DNA of 64,000 bases from Moringa oleifera (lineage: Eukaryota; Streptophyta; Magnoliopsida; Brassicales; Moringaceae): contig JAJFZO010000094.1 of NCBI GenBank assembly GCA_021397835.1, positions 6,052,001 to 6,116,000 on the forward strand. Reading direction: 5' to 3'. The notes under the pieces were generated by a model that did no database searches, had not been told where the DNA came from, and worked only from the letters and a program-made list of their open reading frames with translations. Every line of letters starts with the position of its first letter. Positions within the stretch are counted from its first letter, which is position 1. Shown in pieces: positions 1 to 12,950 of the stretch. Both the position numbers and the translations under genes were made by a program.

Positions 1-3000
1 TCTTTTCCTCTAGAACTATAGGCAGGTCCAAATTCTCACTACCCCTCTGAATCTTTAAGGTTACTTGGTCTCCCACACTGTAGTCATCCAAAACTTTGTA
101 TACTTCTGCCTTGCTTTTAACCTGAGGGGGATGCAGGAAATTATAAGTACCAGTTCATCTTTTCAGGAAACAAACTGAAATTTCATGACAACCTAAAGGT
201 TGTCCTTGCCAAACAAAACTTCGCATAGAAATTTACCAGAAACAGAGGAAAATAAAACAAAAAAAAGAAGGATGCTAAGTTAACCTTGTTCGATAATTAA
301 CTCAGCAAGCAAACCTGGATGAGTGCAAAATAGAAGAACAAAGCATCGAGCAAGAGAAAACTCACAGGTTGGTTGTCAACGGCAACAATGATATCCCCAA
401 GTATAATATTACCAGCAAAACCCCTGGTGGTGGGAAGTAGCCCAGCCTTGGCTGCAACACTATTTTCAGGAACCTAAAGTATAGAAAACATTGGTATTCC
501 GAAGCAGACTTTTAACTATGGGACACTACGGCTGCAATTTGAAAGATATATTCCACCAGGGTACCTTAAGTACAAGAGCTCCATTCCGAACATTGAGTTG
601 ATTTGCCACCAGGTCAGGAGCAATTTCCACATTCAGACCAGCTCGAACAACCTAACATGGATTTGCAGGTGAAACATGATCTCAAGGCTCAAGTATCAGC
701 AGTTGCTGAAATCGAGATTCTTCATTTCAAAAAGCATGATGTGTACAAAACAAAAGGGACTTTACTGATCAGAAACCAAAGAACTTATTTTCTTGGTTGT
801 GGTGGGAGGGTATTAAGAGGATAGTAAAACAGATATTATCTTTCAGTAACAAGTAAAAGCAAAGACACGACTTGCATTAGTAGATAATAAGAGCACTTAC
901 TTTGCCAAAACGTATCAACTGAGGTACAATTTTGAGCACAGTTGAGGATGGAATGGCAAACCCTACACCCGCGGATGTACCTACCAAACCAAGAGCATAA
1001 TAAAAATGGTAAGGGAAGTGGTCATCATGAGATATGTTCCTGTAAGGACTACCTGTTTCTGCTCAGATCATAAAACTGGATGCAACAAAGTAAAAAGTTA
1101 CCTGTTTGAGTAAAAATAGCTGTATTAATCCCAATTAAGTTTCCTTTGGAATCCAGCAGAGGACCTCCACTGCAATAGTGGCAGAAAACAATAAAGCAGC
1201 AGGCCAGTAAAATTTCTCAACTAGTGCAAAATGGAATATCAAATCTTAACACTTCAAACCAATCGTGAGAAGAGAAAACTATTCAGAACGGAAGCTCCTG
1301 AATTTAGAAGAGGAAGAAGGAGAGAAATTGGGATATGAGTTGAGATCCATCAGCTAGAATGAAGCTTCAACTAACCTATTTCCAGGATTGATGGCTGCGT
1401 CTGTTTGAATTCCACCACCAATTGTGACTCCAGTTTGACTAAAAATGTCTCGATTCAGTCCACTAATTACCCCAACAGTTAGAGTGTGATCAAAACCAAA
1501 TGGGTTTCCAATTGCTAAACACTGCTGCCCAACTCTCAGGGAAGAAGACTTTCCAACCATAATTGGCCTCAGCAAATCTTCAGAGGCTTCTACCTAGCAT
1601 ATTAAAGGTATTAACACCTTGCCAACTTTACCCTAGAAAGTGATTTGCAACGCTAGAGAGCATATCAACATAACAATATGTCAATCCTATTTGTGGTAGT
1701 GATGCTCATAATAGCCATCCACATTTATCCATGAATGAAATGCTGAAACCATGACAGACTACATATGTGTGCGTATGTTCCCACATTTGTACAAGTATAT
1801 GCAGCAAACTGTTAAAGCACCAAAAATTCAGATGGTGCCTGCTTGTGCCATGGTTGGCTGAATAAATTTGGGTAAGGGCAGCATTTGAACCACCTCAAAT
1901 CTTCAAAGCGTGGTGCACATCCTTGAAGATAAGTCATATAGGCAGATAATTGAGTCATTCCAACAAATCGAAGTTTGTTTTTCTCACTTTTGTACTGAAA
2001 TGTTTAATATAGTATGATGACAGGAAATTACAAATGGTAGCCAGAACAATTCTCTTTACCAAGATTTTTTTGGCCTGAACAGGAGAAATTGATAGAGGGA
2101 CATGAAACATAAAAGCAAAGGGTAATTGCCATCTCTGTAGCCATTACATTTTCCAGAGCAAAAAATCCACTCAGATACACAAACCATTGAGGTCAACATG
2201 AAGAAAACTTTAACTGAACTAACCAAAAGATTCAGCATAGACGTGATGCTGCTTACTAAAGGCAGGGCTACCGAGAATATGACAGTTTCACATGCTGACA
2301 GTAATTTAAGAAAAATTCGGAAAGGAACCATACCTTCAAGACAGCAAGATCCTTAGTACGGTCAGCACCAATTAATTTACCCTCAAAATTCTTCTGGACC
2401 CTTAAAATATACATATACAAGAAATGAGAAAACTGGTGCTGGAGCCAAAATCTAAAAACAATCAGTACATTATAATGTACCAGTAGAAACCATAAGAGAT
2501 TACCCTTCTGATGCCAGAATATTAACTCGTGCAACAACTTGCCCTGGATTTGGATTTCTTGAGAGTGCATTACCTATCACTGCACAACATAAACATAGAA
2601 AAGCTAAAGTCACAACTTACATTCTCTAAATTGGTTTTAGGTGGGGGGCCAATACTTCCGAAATCAATGAGAACAGTAATCAATTGAAGACCTATGGCAA
2701 CCCACAAATTAAACCTTAGGTGATGTTTTAAGTAGACATCAGTTATTAATCAGTCCTGTAATGGAGCAACCATATCTAATGACATCAACAGAGCAGACAA
2801 CTGCAAAAGATGCCCATATTCCATGTTTGCACCCTTGATTAGCTTTAATAATGGCAAGAAATTTTCTAAATTCCTTCACAAGCTCTTACCATGATAATTT
2901 GTTAAGATGTGCCCCTCTTTGTCCCAGACTACTCCGGAACCATTTCCTTCGGGAATCTGCCAAAATTTACACCCAACTTTTGCATCACAACCCTAACCTA

Positions 3001-4370
3001 ATTTATAAGCAGGAGAAATGAAAAGTTTGACACTTAATGTTCTGCCAGAATCAGAAAATTCATAAGGAAAATTCTTTTTATGTCACATACCTCAACTACA
3101 CCGGTTACATTAAGTTGAGGCCGCAAAGTTACATCAAATATGTTGACAACAGAATATGTATTCTTCTCAAAGAGTTCAACAATTCTTTCCTGTCAAATTA
3201 ACCTTAAAAATTAGTTCACACATGTGAAGCTTGTAACTATGTCAACTTCAAACGAAGGCAAAAACTAGATGAGGTTGTTGAAAATGAACCTCAGTAGGGA
3301 AGAGCGGCCCAGAAGGAAAAACAGGAGGAGTTACATCTTCAATTGTGACAGACGGATCTCCCATTGCAAGGGCTGTGTGTCATGAATTCAACGTGTAATC
3401 AGAACCACATGCATAATCCAATCATGATTAACATCGTAATCCAATCAGAATAATTAATAATCAAAGGTTGGTCAAAGGGAACAAGAAGCTGAAGCTGTGC
3501 AGACCTGATAAGTACCTTGAAGGATGAGAAAACAAATGCATGAAAGAACTAGTCAATACCATGCGTCTTGTTGCGAAAGGAATGCTTCTGAGTATCAATT
3601 CACCCAAATCCCAAGTCTGATCTTGAACATTCCTAAATCAAAAGAGCAAACATCAAACTCTTCTTAAACATAAAATTAAAACTAAGGCTGAAACTAAGAA
3701 ACTTTTAGCAGCAGTGATAATTGACAAATATAAAACAAACAAGCTTCAGGACAGCCAAAATATGGCCATTACTACCAACAATCCTTTACTTTGCCCACAT
3801 CATTATGACTAGTAATTATGTAATTTAACATGAATATGCACACAATTACATAAATGCACAGTAACAATACAATCAAATTTTCGATGTGTTTAAGTTATCA
3901 AATTTTGGGTGTTTAAGTCATGATAACTTACATATTAAGATGGTGCACACATGAGATTGACCGTAAGAGGTAAACTTTACATCTCTAAACATCTGAAGTA
4001 AGCTTTTAGGCTTTTAGCAATGCAGCCATATGTTGTATTTTCATTGCCCTAAAATGGAAGTTGGCTTCTACCCGCATTACCCAAGGGACATACATAACTG
4101 ATTATCGAAGTACAACCTAAGAATAGTGAATCAAAACAGCAAAACGGGTAAAGAATAATTAACAATAGTCGAGCTGATTATTAGAGGGAAAAAAGAAACA
4201 CGAAGTGCTTCCAACCTTAAGTTGGACATGGGCTGAAAGGAACCCATGTGGGGGACAGGATTGCTGGAACAAACAGAGGACAAGAGCTCTCGTCTACCCA
4301 AGAGCAAGCGTCTCGGGCAGCTGATTCCATGGCATTTTAACGACCAAGAACTGCATGCTAAAAGTTGCAT
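1..4370 (-). CDS. DEG8: Deg8-type thylakoid lumen serine protease (3' end cut by window)
   Basis: Trypsin-fold DegP/HtrA protease with one C-terminal PDZ domain; the Arabidopsis counterpart works with Deg5 in the thylakoid lumen in turnover of photodamaged PSII D1. I read 13 exons, all with GT-AG borders and matching phase: 4370-4216, 3632-3505, 3372-3290, 3189-3091, 2956-2890, 2579-2504, 2400-2334, 1593-1376, 1169-1102, 980-901, 651-565, 473-366 and 121-1. About 452 residues are present; the family is about 450, so only the last residues and the stop are missing. The triad is visible: His in TNYHVIG (about residue 177), Asp in KDLAVLK (about 220) and Ser in NPGNSGGPL (about 298). The first two exons give a Ser/Arg-rich transit-peptide-like N terminus. 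The opening [14 protein letters not shown] stretch points to Deg8 rather than Deg1 or Deg5. The start is the upstream in-frame ATG of exon 1. Confidence 0.93.
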
Positions 4371-7300
4371 TTTCGAATTTTTCTGAACTCTATTAGTCTT
4401 GCCAATTCCCTGTAGAAGTATGTATTAAGTAAAAGGTCTACTCAAACAATAAAAGAAGAACCCTGAGAAATCATAGTTTCGATAAATGGGTTTGCCGTAG
4501 AAATACTAGCCAGTAGTGGCAATTGTTAGCGGATGATATTTCATTGTTCCTTTTTTTTTTTTTTTAATGTCAAATCGTCACAAAGGACTTTCCTTGTGAA
4601 TCCCAGTGAGATACCAGAAAAGAAAGAAGGCCTAGTTCGGCGCTGGAGCCCAAACAAACAAGGCTGAAACCCAAGTAGTTTTCTGTGGCTTAAGACTCCA
4701 AATGGGTCATGGCCTTGGTTTTAACAAGAACAAGCAGCAAGTTAAGGCAAGCAAGATGTCAACATCAATGTCTGGTTATGATTCTTCCTTGTTTCTTATA
4801 TGATCTTTCTTTTGGTTTTAATGTAAACATCACATGTGTACATACAAAGGAGATCTAATATTCACTGTAAAATAACATAAAGTCAATCTTTTTTAACTGA
4901 TACTTATATACATTAATTTCGGGAAGACATTTTCCTTCTATATGTTAGCTATATTAATTGCTATCATCTTTCTGTAGTTACTTGTAGAAGCTTGTGTTTT
5001 ATAAAGGTTATGCAAGAACCGTCTTGCCAGTCAATTTCATTAGAAATATAATAATCAAAACTTGATGATGGCTATTATGACTGGCTAATCTGAATCCGTC
5101 TGCAAAATTCCATCAATCCTCCTATTGATTTTAATAGGATTAGCCTGGTTCATGCCCAATCAACTCATCCTAGATTAAGCAACATTTTAATAAATTTAAT
5201 GGTTATACTTATTTATTTATTTATTTTTATTTTTCATATTACCATTATAAATTAAAAAAATACATTTTAACTTCCAAGCCCATACAAATTGCTAATGCAA
5301 TATCTTAAACTTCACTTTTAAACTGAGGATGTGACCTTGTCAAATTAAATAATCTTGAAGAGTAAGGACTCCCATTTTGTATTTGCTCATCCTCTTCTCA
5401 AACAAAACCACAGATATGCAACCAAACTATGAGTCTTTCTTCATTGGAATATTTCGGATGAAATTTTGTGGTAATGGAATTTAGGGTCACAAGCTGATCG
5501 ATTATGATTGATTCGTAAGACCATTCTTTTTGGCAAAAGATTGCTGCAATATGGAACTCTCCATTGGCCTTACATGGCTCTTCATCAATAGAAGATAATA
5601 ACTTTTAATAGTAACTTATTATGAGCAAGGCAAATTAAAATAGCTTTCCATATTAGGTTTCTCTCAAAGAAATGACGTCTATCATGACTCTGCAAGAGAT
5701 AGACACCATTTATGATTAAGTACATAGAAAGCATGGTGTGAAGAAAACTATAAATTAATTATATGATTTTTCTCATAAATTATTGTTAGAAATCAATTAA
5801 TTGATGACAAGTTGATCATCCTCTACAATAGTTTATATATAGTGTGCATGAGTTGCTATTGTTGACCCCTACCTTGAGAGAGGTTGATATCTTCATTCTT
5901 TAATTATTTTCTTTACTTTTATCTTAACAATCAAGCTACATATATTATATTCACGTTAATTATAATCATCCAACTCAGAACATAAGCTAATTAAGAATAG
6001 TTTTTTAAGTTAGCCAAGTAAATTAAACTTCAAAATACTCACGTTGCTAGTAACCCAGCTGCATAGCCTGCACCTAAATCTTTGGTAGACATACACGTTC
6101 CCTGTTACTAACTTGGCTTGATCATATATTGATATGTGTACTTCAGATTTAGGTGTTAAAAAAGATTGTGGTGTTGAGAATATAAAATTTAATTACAGTT
6201 TCGGTCGAGAGGGTAATTGGAGACAATTATGTTACATTGAGAAAAGAGAAGGGTAGGGGGTGGTAGGCTGCTAGGTAACGATATACAGAGAAATTAAGGC
6301 TTAATAACCTAAATGATAATGGAATTTGGTAGCTAGGTTAAAGAATATTATTGATTAGAAAATTAGACCGACTAGGTACTAGGTGTTATTTAATTGTAGG
6401 AGTTTGGTATTAGTCAATTGTAACTTTCATAAGGGTTTTACGCATTGGGAACATGGTTGTGCTTAGGGGTTTAATGTTCACACAGAAAGAGATTAGAAAA
6501 TTTTGATTAAAAGATTTTGACCCATTTCTAAAACTTAAGTTGCACGCATGGGTAGCAAACCCTAGGTCGTGGAACAGACAAGAAGGGTTTTGCACGAGGG
6601 CTCCATTTGGGGAATTTCACTTAATTTGAACTTTCCATTTGGTTATTTCGGCCACAAATCTTCAAGTGTTTATTAACGTTATTCAACTGCTATCTTTGTA
6701 GCAGAGATGGTTAGCAAACTTAAGTCATGTGATTACTACTAGTAGTTTCAATTAACCAGTCACTAGAGAGGCATTTTCACCATTTAGGCTGTGAAAAACC
6801 AAATTAACCCATGATCGGAGAACACAAGATGGTGATGAAGATGGGAAAAAATGTCTTTATACATGCAAATATAGAATGAGAAATTATGTTTACACAAGTC
6901 CACTTTCTTCTATAGGGGGTTAAAAATATTGTGGCATCTCAAAAACAACGGTCCGTCATTACCACAAAAGCTTTGAAAATGCAGGAATTCCATGTTCCAA
7001 TGTTCACAAAACCGAGGAGATTTATGATCTTCATGGGCAAGCATTGGGGTAATTATAACGAATTGGTACTCAAGAACAAGGAGAAAGCAAATGCAAGATA
7101 GCTTGACCAATGTTTGCACTTCTAAAGGGGCACACTTTGCTGGAAAAATAAAATCATGAGAACTTATTTTATGCCAAAAAATTGAAAATGTCTTTGTTCA
7201 TCATCTTAATTTAGACTTATACTACTTGAAAAATTCACTCTATACTTTATAAAGATTATCTAATTCAATCCCTATTTCCATAAAATAGTAGTAGCTCCCA

Positions 7301-7996
7301 TACTGTGAAGCTTTTATGGACAAATAGTAGATTAAATAAACTAGGGTTGGACGAGATTTTTGCAGCTAGCTATAGCCCTGAAAAACATGTTCTTGAAAAG
7401 GGTTAAGTGGGTCATCTTTGCCATATTAATAATAAACTGTTAAGCACTCATTTGGGTCTCCCCATAAGATCCAAAACAACTCAATTTGACAGGGTCACAT
7501 AGTAGGTGTGTGTATATATATATATATGTATGTATGTATGTGACAAGTAGAATAAAGAATGGAATAGAAGCTCAAAGGAATGGAATAGAAAGAAAAATCT
7601 TTGGATCCAGGAACATTAAACTGATATATTTCTCTGAAATGGGAAAACTCCAGAGAATCTTATAGATTGAATATAAATTTTGAGCCATTCTATATGGTTT
7701 ACAAAAAACAATTCAAGCAAAGATTAGTTTAGCATACCATGACATGGACCCTTGCTTTGTCTCTTTGTCTTTGACTCTTTTGTTGGTAGAAAGAAGACGT
7801 TTCAATGAGAAATGAAGTGAAAACAATTTGGATTTGAAAAATCCCAAAACCCATGAGAAGCTTATTGAGATCCTGGAATGGGATTTAAACAACTCCCATG
7901 AGAAGCTTATAACAACGGAAGTAGACTGAAAATTAAACTTGTATTCCGGCCCTTCATCACTTGGTTCCTTGGTAGCTGTCTCTTTAACTCTTTAAG
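4371..7996. other. Intergenic, DEG8 upstream region; no gene seen
   Basis: About 3.6 kb between the divergently oriented DEG8 (-) and NAC (+) genes. The short open frames on the minus strand at 6410-6595 and 6910-7119 resemble no family I know and have no splice or codon-use support. The DEG8 promoter should lie just right of 4370, but I see no clear TATA box. A T-rich run sits at 4550-4565. Confidence 0.6.
7507..7541. repeat. Compound microsatellite (TG)n(TA)n(TGTA)n
   Basis: A TG run passes into a TA run and then into TGTA tetranucleotides, about 900 bp upstream of the NAC start codon. Low-complexity tract, likely length-polymorphic. Confidence 0.85.
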
Positions 7997-8022
7997 GGAG
8001 AGAGGGAGAGAGAGAGAGAGAG
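7997..8022 (+). repeat. (GA)n tract in the NAC promoter or leader
   Basis: A nearly pure GA run about 430 bp before the NAC ATG. GA/CT tracts are common in plant core promoters and 5' leaders and bind BPC/GAGA-type proteins in known cases. Whether this one is transcribed cannot be told from sequence. Confidence 0.7.
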
Positions 8023-8206
8023 CTTGCCATAGTTTGGCTTCACCCAAGTTGTTACCAAGTCATCGTGATTTACGCATAAACACAGCTCTCCATTAGTTCT
8101 CCTGAAAGAGCGGCCTAAGCTTCGGAGGCAGACCCCTTCCTAGGAAGCATATAATGGCTTTGAATTAAGTGAACTGTACTGTGCAAACTGTTTCTCTTCA
8201 GAGTCC

Positions 8207-8254
8207 ATGTTCAAGAACTTGTTCACAGCTTCAGCTTTTCTGCTGCTGCATTAA
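8207..8254 (+). other. uORF, 15 codons, upstream of the NAC gene
   Basis: ATG at 8207 and TAA at 8252-8254 encode 15 residues starting MFKNLF and ending in a Leu-rich tail. It ends about 195 nt before the NAC start. A four-codon ATG-stop lies before it at 8154. It matters only if the leader reaches this far, which the sequence cannot prove. Confidence 0.4.
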
Positions 8255-8449
8255 TAGCCTTTGAAATTATCACTTCCCTGTCTGGTTTAGTTTCTCCAAG
8301 AGCTGCTTGTTCGAGAAGAAAGCTTTGCTTTGATTTTCAGATTCGGGAGCTTCATAAAACCTCTTACTTACTTTCAGTTCAGTAGATACAGATTCCACCT
8401 TCCCTGAAGGCTCAAAGAGAAGGTCTTGAGAGGCAAGGAGAAGAAGGCT

Positions 8450-9939
8450 ATGGATGAGAAGCATGAAGCAGACAGGATTGATGATATTATGTTGCCTGGT
8501 TTTCGGTTCCATCCAACAGATGAGGAGCTTGTTGGGTTTTACCTGAAGAGAAAAATTCAACAGAGAACTCTTCCTATCGAGCTCATCAAGCAAGTCGATA
8601 TCTATAAATACGATCCTTGGGATCTTCCAAGTAAGTCCGTCGTGTCTGTAGCATAATTTGTTCATAACTTCAGGCTCTCATCTTTCTCAGTCAAACCTAC
8701 TGTTTCAAACATATCTAGTGTTCATAGCAAACAGTTCTTTTCCTGGGTGCTAGTGATTTAGAAATAATTTGTTCTTCTTCTCAATCAGAGCTGGCGACTA
8801 CCGGCGAGAAAGAATGGTATTTTTATTGCCCAAGAGACCGTAAATACAGGAACAGTGCAAGGCCAAATAGGGTGACAGGAGCTGGGTTCTGGAAGGCCAC
8901 AGGAACAGACAGGCCTATTTACTCCTCTGATGGAACCAAGTGTATCGGTTTGAAGAAGTCTCTTGTCTTCTACAGAGGAAGAGCTGCTAAAGGGCTCAAA
9001 ACTGACTGGATGATGCATGAGTTTCGGTTGCCTTCTCTCTCTGATTCACAACAATCAAAGAAGATCCTGGACAAAAACCTTCCTGCTAATGTAACAATTC
9101 TTAGTAACCAAACAATTTGGAGTTCACTTCTGCTTGTTTCACTGTCACAAGAAATGCTAAGATGATGACTTATATATCTCTTTTGATGTTTTGGCTCACA
9201 GGATGCATGGGCTATTTGTAGGATATTCAAGAAAACAAATTCCATGGCACAGAGAGCTCTTTCTCACACTTGGACGCCATTACCAGATGCTTCAGCATCT
9301 GATATCCACAACCAGGCTGCAACCTGCACTTATCAGTTTAGTCCTGAGAACATTTCTTGCACAACAGAAATTGGATCATCAGTAATCCAGTTATGCAATA
9401 ACAATGACTTACAACGAGCTTGTACTGCTAGCTTCTCGGCTTTAGATATCCCCAGCTGCTATAAACCCATTAATCCCATAAGCTACAAGCCATCTCTTCC
9501 TCCTTTTTCCAATGGAGGCCTTCCCCACAACATCATCTTTTCACCACTTGAAATGTCACAACCCACCAAGAGTAGTACCATCGATGCTTCTTCAATGCTA
9601 CTGAACCCTGCAGCCCTAATTGGTGAGGCTGCAGCTAAGGCTGCATCTGATACTATAGACTTTGATGGGTCACAGCAGCAGTTCAGCAGCAGCTTCTCGA
9701 TCAGTTTGCCCCAAGAAATGCAAGACAACACGAATCTTGGAGACGATGAAGTGAGCTTGAGGAGGAATCTGACTGGACCAAATGAGTATAACCAGTGGGG
9801 AACTACAAGATCAGTCGGTTTTCCCTTCAGCTTGCCTTCCAATCTGCCTGATGCATGGAAGCCTAATCTGCCATGGGACTCACCACCATGTCCCAGCGAG
9901 ATGTCAACCTCTTATTCCACAAACAAATCTTATACTTAA
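8450..9939 (+). CDS. NAC094: NAC transcription factor, FEZ/NAC094 group
   Basis: Nuclear DNA-binding factor. Three exons, 8450-8630, 8789-9090 and 9202-9939, join in frame to 406 residues. The NAC domain runs from about residue 15 to 170 with all five subdomains: [67 protein letters not shown], and [12 protein letters not shown] followed by [14 protein letters not shown]. The ALSHTW motif just after the domain and the overall pattern match FEZ (root-cap stem cell divisions) and its close paralogue NAC094. The C-terminal 230 residues are Ser/Asn/Pro-rich and probably activating. ATG 8450 is chosen as the first in-frame ATG; the frame stays open upstream without another ATG. Two introns at the usual NAC positions support an intact gene. 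NAC094 is favoured over FEZ because DEG8 is the neighbour, as in Arabidopsis. Confidence 0.93.
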
Positions 9940-10778
9940 AAAAGTCCAATCTATATGCTGCGGAAGCAGCTTTTTGCTTGCTATGGGTGATATATTTTGT
10001 TTACAGTGTTATTGTACAGCTTTCAATTCTTGAAAATCATACTTGTCAGGCTGAAAATTTTCTTGCATTGTCTATCGTTTGCTGAATTTTCTTTCGATCT
10101 CTTAACAGGCGAGTTGAAGTAAATGCAATTAAATTTCACGAAGCAAAAATCTCTAAGATGATACATGAGAAGAGAAAGATGTTTAACCACTGTAAATCCT
10201 CCCAAAAACAACGAAGAATTAGATTATTGGATACCATAACACACGGTAAGCAGATCATTGAAGAATACTAGATTGAATGATTATGAAAAGCCCAAAGCAT
10301 TGACCAACTACTGAAAATTAACCTTAAAAGAGAGAACAGTCAGTGAAGCTGAAACATCAGTTCTAGCTATAAGATTTCAGTGAAACAGTTCATAGTATTT
10401 CTGCAACTTCAACAATAGGACAGAGCTATGCTTTATAGATGGATCTTTCAAGATTTCAAGGCTATCTTTGTTGTTACTTGTAGCAGATTAAGCTATAACT
10501 ATAAGAAACTAAAAGTCAGAAAGAGCATAGGGAAGAATTCAAAACAAAAAAAGAGACAATCACTCTTTGTCCCAAGAAAACAAAGAGAACAAGACCTTCA
10601 TCATCTGTTTAATGTTGTGGGTTTACTTGCAAGAGCTGAGTCTTTGGTTGACATCTTAGTTTTTTATATGGTGACTCAATAGAAATTGAACAAAAACATT
10701 GCTTTGAAACAATTTCAGAATTGCAATATAGACTATCTGTTAATTGAAATATTATCCATAGCGTAATGCCACGAGGAA
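9940..10778. other. Intergenic, NAC 3' region to tRNA
   Basis: Contains the NAC 3' UTR and then unassigned DNA. An 84-codon frame at 10428-10682 resembles nothing I recognise and is rich in Lys/Arg/Gln codons by composition. No convincing gene. Confidence 0.5.
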
Positions 10779-10859
10779 GTCAAGATGGCCGAGTTGGTCT
10801 AAGGCGCCAGTTTCAGGTACTGGTCCGAAAGGGCATGGGTTCGAATCCCATTCTTGACA
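10779..10859 (+). tRNA. tRNA-Leu (anticodon CAG)
   Basis: An 81-nt class II tRNA without intron. Acceptor halves gtcaaga and tcttgac pair perfectly, followed by discriminator A. The anticodon stem ccagt/actgg closes a seven-base loop with CAG at 10814-10816, which reads CUG leucine codons. A long variable arm follows, as expected for Leu. The internal B box ggttcgaatcc is at 10838-10848. The CCA end is not encoded, as is normal for nuclear genes. Confidence 0.95.
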
Positions 10860-10860
10860 A

Positions 10861-10865
10861 TTTTT
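10861..10865 (+). terminator. RNA polymerase III terminator of tRNA-Leu
   Basis: A run of five T begins two bases after the tRNA 3' end, the standard pol III stop signal. A second T4 lies about 10 bases further on. Confidence 0.85.
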
Positions 10866-12950
10866 ACTGTTTTATTTTGTTTGTAGTAATTAGTGGTTTC
10901 ATGTGTATGGTAGGGGAAGCCATTTTTAAGTTGTTAACTATATTAAATTATTTTACAAAAATTATGATTTTAAAATATATAAATATTGATAATTTTTATA
11001 GATACCATTTTAAATTTTAAATTAACTAGTAACATTTATATAAAAAATTTGAATTTGAAATTGATAATATTTTAATTTATTTTTAATTAAAAATATTTAT
11101 ATATTAACAATATAATTGTACATTTTTAAAATCATATGTTTGAAGAATTATATATTAAAATTATTTGTGATAATAAAAAAATTATATTTTTAGTAATATC
11201 ATAATATTAATAAATTTTCCACAATATTTTAATCAATTCTAATATCATTTAATATTGCACATTAATGTATATGTAAAAAATGTTTTTTAATTATTAATAT
11301 ATATATTGGTATGTATACTTTTAATTTTAATTTCTTGTAATTGTAAACTACTAATTATTGAAATAACATTAAAGATTTCATTTATCTTTATTAATTTTTT
11401 ATATTCGGTTATTTTTATTTTAAAATTTTTTATGTTATAAATTTTATTTTAAAAGTTTTTATATTATAATTTTTATTTTCTTGATTTATAAATTATTTTA
11501 TTATTCTTAATTATATTCTATATTCTTTAAAAAAAATCATTCATCAAGTATTGAATGATTAGTTTGATATTAGTCTTTTAATCGATTTTGTTGAAATTTT
11601 TGTGTGAATTCTATATCGGTCTTATGATGATCTAAAGAATTCTAATTTAGTACGATGACATCTGATGCTTCAAATTCAGATAATTTATTTTAAAATTTTA
11701 ATTTTAAAGAATATTAAAATTTTGAATTAATTTATCAAGTTGAAAAAAACATTATTTTATTTCTCAATTTTATTACTGACTTATAAAAAAATAATTTTTG
11801 ATTGGCAAGAGGTACCAATTTAGACCTCTGAGATTTAATTTGACATGATAAAGATCTAAAAGGATTTTGATTGCCTGAGCACATTTGCAATTGTGAACAC
11901 CAAAATTAATATTATTTTAATAGTAATATTTAACATTAATTTTTTTCTCTTCAATTAATTATTTTAAATTAATATAACCAATATTTTCCAAGTACATCTC
12001 AAAAAAATAATAATAATAATAAAACACTGAAGTACCATTTTAATGTTTCAAATCCATTTAGAATATTATTGTTTACAGTAAAAATACTTTTTTTTAGTTT
12101 TATTACATTATTTATTCTTTTCAACTTTTAATTAATTTAACTTTTTAATAAATAATTAAATATATAAATTATATTATTATAAAAATTTTATATTATTAAA
12201 AATATAACATCATTACTTTTAAAATGAGATTAATATTCAATATATAATTTAATTTATTATTATTGATAAATATTAATTAATATAAAATCATATATGATAT
12301 TATAATTGTTATAAAAATATTAAGTATTTAATAATTAATAATTATTTCAATATCAATCATTTAAACTCTGAATAAATATGATAAAATAAAATTTACTTCA
12401 ATTAGAATCATAATTAAAATAAACATAACAATAAATTAATAGTTATAAATTAAGTAACTACATTTATTTATTGAAAATTTTAACTCTAAAAATTGACTGA
12501 ATGAAAATATAGTTGAAAATTTTTAATTTTAAAAAATTACTTTAAAATATAATTAACCAGATTTTATTTATTTTTAAATTAAATTAATTATTTTATTATA
12601 TTAAATAAATTAATTAATATTATAAACATTATTTATCGATAAATACTATAAAATATAATTTATAAAATTAGTTGCACCAATTTGATGTAAACTGGTTGAA
12701 AAACATTGATATTAAACTATTTTGCAAAAAAAATAATAATAACATTAAAGAGATGATAAATTTGTTGTCAAACATGAAAGGTGTTTTAATAATATTTTAT
12801 AATAAGCATTATTAAATAATATATAATATTATTTATAAATTAATTAATTATATATTAAATCTTAATTGTATTTCAAATTTTTTAATAAAATATTTTCAAT
12901 AATAATATAATTTAGTATTTTATTATAATAATTTTTTTAAAAAAATGATA
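10866..12950. other. Extremely AT-rich intergenic block
   Basis: About 2.1 kb made almost wholly of A/T runs such as attaattaa and ttttaaaat, with very few G or C. No open frame of note and no sequence I can assign to a family. It sits between the tRNA gene and the GST promoter and could be old transposon debris or a matrix-attachment-like region; neither can be shown by eye. Confidence 0.7.

Noticed and set aside
1354..2570. Separate short minus-strand genes at 1354-1575, 2056-2331 and 2268-2570
   Set aside because: The first is DEG8 exon 8 running into its intron, and 2268-2570 spans DEG8 exons 6 and 7 with the introns around them; 2056-2331 is intronic. None is an independent gene.
8270..9245. 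Minus-strand frames opposite the NAC gene
   Set aside because: They mirror the NAC exons and have no splice logic or family features.
9782..10085. Frames over the NAC C terminus and 3' end
   Set aside because: Out of frame with the NAC coding sequence; nothing recognisable.
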